NCBI GenBank assembly: GCA_020433785.1 | Contig: JAGRCC010000662.1 | Span: forward strand, 1 to 5,330 | Length of the DNA: 5,330 nucleotides | Source of the DNA: Anaerolineae bacterium | GTDB lineage: Bacteria > Chloroflexota > Anaerolineae > 4572-78 > J111 | Reading direction: 5' to 3' | Shown here: positions 1 to 5,330 of the stretch, piece by piece | Position numbering within the stretch: the stretch's first letter is position 1 | Layout of the letters: each line of letters starts with the position of its first letter | Notes under the pieces: model-generated | What the model saw: the letters and a program-made list of their open reading frames with translations, nothing else | The model's database searches: none | Told to the model about the DNA's origin: nothing | Translations under genes and position numbers: made by a program

Positions 1-1444
1 ACGCTTCGATGAAGGGTTGATAGGGTAGATGGCCTTCCTCTTCATAAGCCGCGCCGATCAGCGTTGACGTTCGAGCCTCGGCAGCAAACCGCAGCGCTTC
101 ATAGGCCAGTCGAGTTTTGCCCACGCCGGCTTCGCCCGCCAGTAAAAGGGTACAGCCCTGGCCTTGCCGAGCCGCCTGAATTCTTTTTTGTAGGAACGTG
201 AGTTCCTCCTGCCGTCCGGCCAGCGGCGTGCTTTGTTCCATCTCAACGGCAATCGGCGTGGGGGGCAGCCCCACCGGTTTGGGGCTGGCTGGGGGCGGCG
301 GCGACACCTGGCCGCTCATAATCTGCCGGTACAAGGCTTCGGTGGCGGGGTTGGGCGAAACTCCCTTGGCCGCCAACGCTTCAAGGTAGATTTGGTACTG
401 ACGCAGGGACTCGTGGCGACGACCAGCCAGGGCATAAAGATGCATTAATTCTTGGTGAATGGATTCATTAGTCGGGTTCAACGTCAGCAGTTGATGCAAG
501 ACCCCAATGGCCGCAACATAATTGCCGCTGGCTCTATGCAGGTCGGCCTGTTTCAAAGCAGCCTGACGATCGAGCTTGGCCGATGCGGTCGGAAGAAAAG
601 AAACCTCTTTCACGCCCGCCTGATGATCTATCCCAGCGGAAGTCGAAGGTGGGCCAGGCTTGTTGGCTTTCAAAAACGGCTCGACGATACGCTTGGCCTT
701 AATCGCCTCGTACAACGTGGTTGTTTCTTCTTGCGGTGACAAGCCCAGTTCTTTCTCCAGCAGCACCGCATACTCTTCGTATTGCCGCAGCGCCGCCGCC
801 TTCTGGCCGGCCTCACTGTAAAGCTGCATGAGGTGTCGTTGGGCCTGTTCGTGCAGTGGGTCGAGCGCCACCCACCGCCGGCCATACGGAATGGCCGCCT
901 CGTAATCGCCTTGCCGGCTGAAGCCCCACACCAGCCGTTCTAAGGCGTTCGCCAGTTTCTGCCGCAGTTCTTCCGTTTGGAAAAATTGCCACTCGTCAAA
1001 GTCCGGCGTATCCGGCAGAGTAAAACCGGCTAAAAAGTCGCCTCGATAAAATTCAACCGCTTCGGCCAGCAGCGGCAAAGCCTCCATATTAACTTTGGCT
1101 GAGGGGTTTTGAGGTAACGGATTTTCGACACGCTGTTGAAAGGCGATTACATCTAACCAAACGTCCGCTTGGGGCTGTGATTCCACCTGCTCGCGGCTGA
1201 TGTTCAGCCAGCCATCCCCCAGCACCTTCTTGAGCGACCACAGGGTATGACGCAGGTAAGATCGCGCCTGGCTCTGGTCAGCCTCGGGCCAAAATAAAGT
1301 ACTCAACGCATCTCGGCTGTGACTCTGGGCGGTGATGGCTAAATAGGCTAGCACGGCCACAGCTTTACGCGACTCAATTTCAAGCAGTTGACCATCAAGC
1401 TCAATTCGAGGCGGACCAAGGAAAAACAGCTTCAAATTTGCCAT
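1..1444 (-). CDS. SARP/BTAD-family transcriptional activator with AAA-type ATPase domain (partial; C-terminus beyond window start)
   Basis: The frame is open from an ATG at 1444 to the window edge, giving 481 complete codons. Residues about 4-100 resemble the OmpR-type winged helix of SARP regulators; the segment ARSYLRHTLWSLKKVLG (60-76) fits the recognition-helix region. Residues about 118-250 resemble a bacterial transcriptional activator domain, with RGDFLAGF at 134-141 and TPR-like helices from G179. A second, similar helical repeat spans about 307-375. A proline-rich linker (about 382-397) leads to AGRQEEL (409-415), the usual entry to an AAA_16-type ATPase, and Walker A GEAGVGKT at 437-444. 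Family knowledge suggests a cytoplasmic DNA-binding activator whose ATPase and probable C-terminal repeats sense a signal or ligand. The start is supported by GAGGT seven bases upstream. Walker B and all later domains lie outside the window. Its targets are unknown. The family call is firm, the biological role is not. Confidence 0.87.
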   Translation of the reverse strand, partial: MANLKLFFLGPPRIELDGQLLEIESRKAVAVLAYLAITAQSHSRDALSTLFWPEADQSQARSYLRHTLWSLKKVLGDGWLNISREQVESQPQADVWLDVIAFQQRVENPLPQNPSAKVNMEALPLLAEAVEFYRGDFLAGFTLPDTPDFDEWQFFQTEELRQKLANALERLVWGFSRQGDYEAAIPYGRRWVALDPLHEQAQRHLMQLYSEAGQKAAALRQYEEYAVLLEKELGLSPQEETTTLYEAIKAKRIVEPFLKANKPGPPSTSAGIDHQAGVKEVSFLPTASAKLDRQAALKQADLHRASGNYVAAIGVLHQLLTLNPTNESIHQELMHLYALAGRRHESLRQYQIYLEALAAKGVSPNPATEALYRQIMSGQVSPPPPASPKPVGLPPTPIAVEMEQSTPLAGRQEELTFLQKRIQAARQGQGCTLLLAGEAGVGKTRLAYEALRFAAEARTSTLIGAAYEEEGHLPYQPFIEA

Positions 1445-1450
1445 CAAGGC

Positions 1451-1459
1451 TACCTCACC
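1451..1459 (-). promoter_or_regulatory. Shine-Dalgarno site of the SARP-like gene
   Basis: Read on the minus strand this is GGTGAGGTA, and its GAGGT core ends seven bases before the ATG at 1444. It supports that ATG, which also places the winged-helix domain exactly at the N-terminus as the family expects. Confidence 0.6.
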
Positions 1460-1464
1460 GGCCG

Positions 1465-1494
1465 ATTTTAACCCCAATAAAAGGTGACCGTCAC
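1465..1494 (-). promoter_or_regulatory. Possible sigma-70-type promoter of the SARP-like gene
   Basis: On the minus strand a -10-like TAAAAT (1465-1470) lies 18 bases downstream of a -35-like GTGACG (1489-1494). The predicted transcript would begin near 1458 and have a very short leader that barely includes the Shine-Dalgarno site. The -35 match is only fair (four of six bases against TTGACA), so this is a candidate only. The -35 element falls inside the first GTGACnGTCAC palindrome, so a protein bound there could block or recruit polymerase. Confidence 0.3.
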
Positions 1495-1543
1495 TTTTTT
1501 AGGCCAACAAGTCGATTTATCACACCTAAGTGACTGTCACCTT
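1481..1543. repeat. Paired palindromic boxes GTGACnGTCAC, arranged as a 16-base inverted repeat
   Basis: AAGGTGACCGTCACTT (1481-1496) and AAGTGACTGTCACCTT (1528-1543) are reverse complements with one mismatch, at the central base. Each copy contains its own palindrome, GTGAC-n-GTCAC (1484-1494 and 1530-1540), and the centres are 46 bases apart. The shape fits either two operator sites for a dimeric regulator or one long hairpin with 16-base arms and a 31-base loop. It lies just upstream of the SARP-like gene and overlaps its candidate -35 element. It could also be a dispersed genomic repeat family. The symmetry is directly visible; the role is inference. Confidence 0.65.
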
Positions 1544-1544
1544 G

Positions 1545-1779
1545 TTTGATACACCCAAATAATGAGATCTATCTCAATAGACGTTTGTTTAAACGCCTTC
1601 TTACACGATCAATAGACGAGGTTAGGATAAACTGAAGTCAAATCAATCAATTAAACATTTTATCAACGAAAGGGAAACACCATAGCTAAACAACACGCCA
1701 CGACCGATCCACTCTGGTAGAAATCAAAAATAGCTGTAAATCATATTATTTATTGTTAACCTCAGTTCGACAAATCAGC
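1545..1779. other. AT-rich intergenic stretch without a supported gene
   Basis: No open frame of useful length was found here on either strand. It contains a short palindrome GAGATctATCTC (1564-1575), an 8-base palindrome GTTTAAAC (1587-1594) flanked so that CGTTT and AAACG can pair, and the perfect direct repeat TCAATAGACG at 1574-1583 and 1609-1618. Near 1669-1720 a purine-rich ribosome-site-like run precedes an ATA codon and twelve sense codons ending in TAG; this may be a dead gene start or chance. The stretch probably contains control sequence for one or both flanking genes, but no specific regulator can be named. Confidence 0.5.
1574..1618. repeat. Direct repeat TCAATAGACG, two copies
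   Basis: Perfect 10-base copies lie at 1574-1583 and 1609-1618, with starts 35 bases apart. They sit about 130-175 bases upstream of the SARP-like start and further from the DinB-like start. Regulators of the SARP family usually bind short direct repeats, so autoregulation is conceivable, but this spacing is wider than the roughly 11-base spacing normal for that family. Chance occurrence cannot be excluded. Confidence 0.4.
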
Positions 1780-1918
1780 GTAGGTTGAGTTGAATGGGGC
1801 CATTCGAGACAGGGTTGCCCAAATGGGTGGGTTTCACCAGACATTCAGAGGCTAACACCCAGAATGAAACCCAACATTAGCTCGTTAGAGGACAAAATTT
1901 TCGGCTCAACCCACCTAC
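1780..1918. repeat. MITE/REP-like element with imperfect terminal inverted repeats
   Basis: The left end reads GTAGGTTGAG (1780-1789). The right end, read on the minus strand from 1918, is GTAGGTGGGTTGAG, which is the same sequence with a four-base insertion. Nested inside are GAATGG-GG-CCATTC (1792-1805) and the perfect inverted pair TGGGTTTCA (1828-1836) and TGAAACCCA (1865-1873). From memory, pairs of GTAGGT(T)GGGTTGAG and AAACCCAAC motifs are typical of dispersed palindromic repeats in several bacterial phyla. There is no coding frame and no clear target-site duplication. The best reading is a non-autonomous or decayed repeat inserted upstream of the DinB-like gene. A structured leader RNA is a less likely alternative. 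Confidence 0.45.
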
Positions 1919-1973
1919 AAAAGAATTATCGAATTCAGATTGTAAAATTTAAATCATAATTAGCATAAAACAT

Positions 1974-1978
1974 AGGAG
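1974..1978 (+). promoter_or_regulatory. Shine-Dalgarno site of the DinB-like gene
   Basis: AGGAG lies six bases before the ATG at 1985, which fixes that start. Just upstream, CATAAT (1955-1960) could serve as a -10 element, but no convincing -35 sequence is spaced correctly from it, so no promoter is called. Confidence 0.7.
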
Positions 1979-1984
1979 ATTATT

Positions 1985-2467
1985 ATGAGTAACCAAGCTA
2001 ATGCCCTTGCCGAACGAATTGAACTAGGCGCCGCGGTCCTGGCGGACTTGGCTGAGGGTCTTTCCGATGCTGAATGGCAGACAATTGTTCCCAATGAGCA
2101 ACGCCCAGTTGGCGTGTTGGTTCACCACGTAGCCAATATGTATCCCCTTGAGATCAGTTTGGTCCTACAACTGGCCGCGGGTAAACCTATTGCCGAGGTA
2201 ACCTGGGATGCAGTCGATCAGATAAATGCTCAACATGCTGAAGAACATGCCGTGGTGAGCAAACAGGAAACCCTTCAACTACTCCGAGACAACAGTAAAA
2301 TGGCGGCGGATACGGTACGAGCGCTCACTGATGAGCAATTGACCAATGCCGCGACTGTGTCTCTTAACGCGGATGCCCCGCTGACAACCCAGTTTTTCAT
2401 TGAGGACCATCCGTTGCGCCATAGTTTCCATCACCTGGCTAACATACGCGCCGCCCTCAGTCGCTAA
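1985..2467 (+). CDS. DinB/YfiT-like four-helix-bundle protein, putative metal-binding
   Basis: This is a complete 160-residue protein from an ATG with a good AGGAG site to a TAA, and its length is normal for DinB-superfamily proteins. It is predicted to be soluble and all-helical. The VGVLVHHVANMY segment (42-53) matches the family's first histidine helix. The C-terminal run, with H142, H146, H149 and H150 followed by LANIRAAL, matches the typical H-x3-H...GQIR ending. H48, H146 and H150 are the likely metal ligands. H84 and H88 add another H-x3-H pair whose role is unknown. Family members bind Zn or Ni and some act as thiol-dependent (mycothiol or bacillithiol) transferases or isomerases; many have no known substrate. 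No partner gene is adjacent on the same strand. The superfamily call is reasonable but rests on recalled motifs, and no specific reaction is assigned. Confidence 0.75.
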   Translation: MSNQANALAERIELGAAVLADLAEGLSDAEWQTIVPNEQRPVGVLVHHVANMYPLEISLVLQLAAGKPIAEVTWDAVDQINAQHAEEHAVVSKQETLQLLRDNSKMAADTVRALTDEQLTNAATVSLNADAPLTTQFFIEDHPLRHSFHHLANIRAALSR

Positions 2468-2523
2468 TCCGGATTTTATTGAGGTAAACAGGCTTAGAAA
2501 CTGAATAATGAGTAACACGGGAA

Positions 2524-2569
2524 GTGGAAATCAAATCCCAATGGCGTTTATACCGCCTGCAATCTCCAC
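2524..2569. other. Weak stem-loop after the DinB-like gene
   Basis: GTGGA (2524-2528) can pair with TCCAC (2565-2569), and inside this GGCG (2543-2546) can pair with CGCC (2554-2557). AGAAAC (2496-2501) and GTTTCT (2570-2575) could extend the structure across a bulge. No U-tract follows, so it is not a convincing terminator for the DinB-like gene. It may be chance or a minor transcript-end structure. Confidence 0.2.
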
Positions 2570-2620
2570 GTTTCTGGTCAGCATACCTACTAAGCGAGAG
2601 GATTTTACAACAAAAGACAG

Positions 2621-2654
2621 AAAAAAATGCCCGCTCTTGAACGAGAGCGGGCAT
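2621..2654 (-). terminator. Intrinsic terminator of the hybrid histidine kinase gene
   Basis: A perfect 11-base stem, ATGCCCGCTCT (2627-2637) with AGAGCGGGCAT (2644-2654), closes a six-base loop. On the minus strand the hairpin begins 27 bases past the kinase stop codon and is followed by seven T residues, counting the last base of the stem, which is the classic intrinsic-terminator layout. On the plus strand the hairpin is followed only by CTGTTTTG, so it may also weakly stop transcripts from the DinB-like gene. Confidence 0.88.
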
Positions 2655-2681
2655 CTGTTTTGAAGTTAAGAATAGGTCCGG

Positions 2682-5330
2682 TTAGGCCAACACCGTTTGT
2701 AGAGTCTGTTGTAAGGTGGCCAGCCGGTATGGTTTCGCTACTCTGGCCTTGAAACCATAAGTCTCATAGTCGGCCATCACCGGGTCGGTGGCATATCCGC
2801 TCGATGCAATCAATTTGGCCTGGTGATCAATGGCCAAAATCTGTCTGGCAACGTCTTGCCCACCTATGCCGCCTGGGATAGTTAAATCCAAGATAACGGC
2901 CTGGTAGGGGTGGCCCTGCTGCATAGCTTCTTGATAGGCGGCAATGGTGGCTTGCCCCTCTGTGGTTAAAGTAACTTGATAACCCGTGCGGGTTAATATA
3001 GCTTCAAGGAGTTCGCCAACCGCTTCTTCATCATCCAAGACCAAAATACGAGCCGAAACACCCTGATCGGCTGGGACTCCTATAGTTCGGTTAAAAGCAG
3101 GGGGAGAAGCGGCCTTGGGGTTGGCGGGCAACAGGATGGTAATGATTGCCCCGTGATCTAAGCGAGAATCGACTGTAATTTGTCCATTATGTTTGGTTAT
3201 AATGGAGTGAACCGTGGCTAAACCCAAACCACTGTTATCCGGCTTGGTGCTAAAGTAAGGGTCAAAAATTTTATCCAGGTTTTCAGGGGCGATGCCAATG
3301 CCCTCGTCCTTAACGGTAATTTTTACATAGGGTTGTCCGGTACTTTCATCATTAACGGCGCTCAAGTTAATGATACCGCCATTCGGCATCGCTTGCTGGG
3401 AGTTGATTATTAAATTGTTAATAACTTGACTTAGTTGGCCCTCATCTACGTCTACCGGCCATAAATCCGGAGCGATGGTAATTTCCACCTTCGATTTGCT
3501 GCCATGCATGCCAAAGGTGGCTGTGTCAACCAGCAGTTGGCCGATATCCTGAATTTTTTTTATTGGCGCTCCCCCTTTCGCAAAAGTAAGGAGTTGTTTG
3601 GTTAAGCCAATGGCTCTTTCCATCGCGTTACTGGTCGCTTCAAGGTAGTCGTAAGCGTCGTGGCTGGGAGGCAAGGTTAATTTAGCCATCTCAATATTGC
3701 CGAATAAGGCGGTTAGCAAATTATTGAAATCATGAGCAATTCCCCCGGCCAACACCCCGACCGATTCAAGTTTGCTGGCTTTTAACAACTCTTGCTCATT
3801 TTGTAATTGCTGCGTTATATCTCTCAAGACTAACACCATCCCCATAGTCTCCCCTTGTAGGTTTTGAAGCGGTGTCCCAGAGGTAGCTACGCCATATTCT
3901 CGGCCATATTTGGCAATAAGGATGACATCTTTTGATGGTTCCACTATCTGCCCTGTTTGTAAAATCCTTTCAACCGGGTCGGCAACTGGCCTCCGGTTTT
4001 GGGCCTGGATAAGTGGAAAAACTTGTTGGAAGGGGTTGCCAATGGCTTCGGCCTGCGACCAGCCCGATAAACGCTCGGCAACCGGGTTCAGGCGCACAAT
4101 CCGGGCCTGGGTATCGGTGGCAATAACCGCATCACCGATGGAATTAAGGATAATGCGTAAGTTTTCTGCGCTCTCGCTCAGCGCCTTTTCTGCCCGTTTA
4201 CGATCGGTAATGTCTATCGAAATACCGCAAATGGCGTAAATTTCATTTTCGGTATTGAACAGCGGAAACTTTGTAGTTAGATAATGATGTGTTCCATCGG
4301 CTTCCAGATTTTCTTCCTCGAAGTTTTGAGACCGGCGGGTGTTAATCACCCTGAGGTCGTTATTTCGGTGTTGTTGAGCGATTTCAGGTGGCATGATATT
4401 GAGGCGAGTTTGACCGATGACTTCACTGCTCTTTACACTAAAAAGTTCCTCAAGTTTACGATTGAACAGCATGAAACGCCCGTCGGTATCCAGCATATAA
4501 ATCAACGCCGGGGTGAGGTCTGTGATATCCTGCAACAGCTTCTTGCTTTCGCGTAAGGCCTCTTCCGCCTGCCTGCGCTCGGTGACATCTATATTTACAC
4601 CCACCATTTGTGTGGGTTGGTCATTAGCATTATATATGACCAGCGCATGGGCTTCAATATAACGCACTTCACCCGAGGGGGGCACAATGCGGAATTCGAA
4701 ATGAAATTCGTGCTGATTATGAATGGCTTGCTGTACTGCTCCAACTGCTTCAGCCAGATCATCGGGGTGTAAATTCTTTTTCCAGCCTTCATAATTACCG
4801 CTAAAGCTTTCTGGCTTGACCCCATACATTTCATACATCCGCTCATCCCAAATCAAGCGATCTTGTTCAAGGCCCCAATCCCAAATGCCGATTTTGCCCG
4901 CTTTCTGGGCCAGGGTGAGTCTGTTTTTACTTGCCCGCAAGGCATCTTCCGTCCGCTTGCGTTCAGTAATATTGGTGGAAATGATCATTACCGCAAAAAT
5001 TTGCCCATCTGCATCACCGACAGGGACGATTTGTTGGAAATAATGATAGGGTCCATACGGCATTTCAAATTCCGTTGCCTCTCCCTTGAAGGCCTTACGA
5101 TACAACGGCTCAAAGAGATCCGCTACGTCTTCAGGAAACGCTTCCCGTAATGTACGCCCTTCCACTTGGGATTTTTCAAGATTATTTTTAGCCAGTTCAA
5201 CCCCGCCGGTGATCAGAAATCGGAGGTCCTGATCAATCAGGTGAATTGAGGTGTTTGGGATAGATTCTACCAGGAAATGATAGGTTTGTTCGCTTTGCCG
5301 CAGCGCCTCCTCGGCCCGCTTGCGTTCGGT
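2682..5330 (-). CDS. Multi-PAS hybrid sensor histidine kinase with C-terminal receiver domain (partial; N-terminus beyond window end)
   Basis: The frame is open from the right window edge to TAA at 2682-2684, giving 882 residues (numbered here from the edge). It opens with TERKRAEEAL, the linker that follows a PAS domain, so more sensor domains lie outside. Four PAS domains follow at about 17-121, 139-249 (PAS_3-like, with GIWDW and HPDD), 263-374 and 389-505, separated by TERKR-type linkers. The phosphoacceptor helix has GGIAHDFNN with H533. The ATPase domain shows the N box (N639, N643), DEGIGI (675-680), an FDPYFSTK F box and GLGL (701-704). The receiver has D766/D767, phospho-acceptor D815 in ILDLTIPGG, S844 and K866. 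No membrane segment is visible, so it is likely a cytosolic sensor that autophosphorylates and passes phosphate to its own receiver. Its signal is unknown. No HPt protein or separate response regulator lies in the window. A strong terminator follows. Confidence 0.95.
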   Translation of the reverse strand, partial: TERKRAEEALRQSEQTYHFLVESIPNTSIHLIDQDLRFLITGGVELAKNNLEKSQVEGRTLREAFPEDVADLFEPLYRKAFKGEATEFEMPYGPYHYFQQIVPVGDADGQIFAVMIISTNITERKRTEDALRASKNRLTLAQKAGKIGIWDWGLEQDRLIWDERMYEMYGVKPESFSGNYEGWKKNLHPDDLAEAVGAVQQAIHNQHEFHFEFRIVPPSGEVRYIEAHALVIYNANDQPTQMVGVNIDVTERRQAEEALRESKKLLQDITDLTPALIYMLDTDGRFMLFNRKLEELFSVKSSEVIGQTRLNIMPPEIAQQHRNNDLRVINTRRSQNFEEENLEADGTHHYLTTKFPLFNTENEIYAICGISIDITDRKRAEKALSESAENLRIILNSIGDAVIATDTQARIVRLNPVAERLSGWSQAEAIGNPFQQVFPLIQAQNRRPVADPVERILQTGQIVEPSKDVILIAKYGREYGVATSGTPLQNLQGETMGMVLVLRDITQQLQNEQELLKASKLESVGVLAGGIAHDFNNLLTALFGNIEMAKLTLPPSHDAYDYLEATSNAMERAIGLTKQLLTFAKGGAPIKKIQDIGQLLVDTATFGMHGSKSKVEITIAPDLWPVDVDEGQLSQVINNLIINSQQAMPNGGIINLSAVNDESTGQPYVKITVKDEGIGIAPENLDKIFDPYFSTKPDNSGLGLATVHSIITKHNGQITVDSRLDHGAIITILLPANPKAASPPAFNRTIGVPADQGVSARILVLDDEEAVGELLEAILTRTGYQVTLTTEGQATIAAYQEAMQQGHPYQAVILDLTIPGGIGGQDVARQILAIDHQAKLIASSGYATDPVMADYETYGFKARVAKPYRLATLQQTLQTVLA

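Noticed and set aside
452..739. A plus-strand 95-residue frame, and other frames within 58-885
   Set aside because: They are shadows of the SARP-like coding frame, which has continuous recognisable domains over the same stretch.
1481..1543. The paired palindromes as an intrinsic terminator
   Set aside because: They lie upstream of the SARP-like gene rather than after any gene end; the short T run beside the first box is inside the 31-base loop, not after the hairpin.
1481..1620. A CRISPR array or tandem repeat array
   Set aside because: There are only two copies of each motif, the palindromic boxes are inverted rather than direct, and the spacing does not match a repeat-spacer pattern.
2279..2518. 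A minus-strand 79-residue frame
   Set aside because: It is mostly antisense to the DinB-like gene, which has a good ribosome site and family motifs; the antisense product looks random.
2457..2654. A minus-strand 65-residue frame in the convergent spacer
   Set aside because: It runs across the kinase terminator hairpin, overlaps the DinB-like 3' end, has no family-like features and would be translated from a terminator stem.
4284..4556. Plus-strand frames within the kinase gene (for example 3910-4239, 4284-4556 and 4863-5150)
   Set aside because: They lie opposite well-supported PAS domains and show no family motifs or ribosome sites of note.
2682..5165. A kinase start at the GTG codon at 5165
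   Set aside because: The frame stays open to the window edge, and the 55 codons before it encode the N-terminal half of a PAS fold plus a TERKRAEEAL linker. The true start is outside the window.

Overview
The window looks like chromosomal DNA from a Chloroflexota-type bacterium (Anaerolineae-like). This is an inference from gene style, not from a marker gene. The clues are a SARP/BTAD regulator fused to an AAA-type ATPase, a long soluble hybrid histidine kinase with stacked PAS domains, and an intergenic region rich in short palindromes. The coding regions are moderately GC-rich and the central spacer is visibly AT-rich.

Layout. Positions 1-1444 (minus strand) hold the N-terminal 481 codons of a SARP-like activator, cut off by the left window edge just after the Walker A motif. 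Positions 1445-1984 are a 540-base non-coding divergent region. It carries a plausible promoter and Shine-Dalgarno site for the activator, a pair of GTGACnGTCAC palindromes overlapping that promoter, a 10-base direct repeat, and a roughly 140-base MITE/REP-like inverted-repeat element. Positions 1985-2467 (plus strand) encode a small DinB/YfiT-like four-helix protein with several histidines. Positions 2468-2681 are a short convergent spacer ending in a strong intrinsic terminator. Positions 2682-5330 (minus strand) hold the C-terminal 882 residues of a hybrid histidine kinase: four PAS domains, a phosphoacceptor domain, an ATPase domain and a receiver domain. Its start lies beyond the right edge.

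How the genes relate. The activator and the DinB-like gene are divergent, and the kinase converges on the DinB-like gene. The kinase and activator share a strand but are separated by an opposing gene and a terminator, so the three look like independent transcription units. A link between the kinase and the activator is possible but nothing in the sequence shows it.

I see no RNA gene, CRISPR array, complete insertion sequence, or clear new multi-gene system. The least explained sequences are the paired palindromes at the activator promoter, the repeat element next to the DinB-like gene, and a possible dead gene start near 1682.
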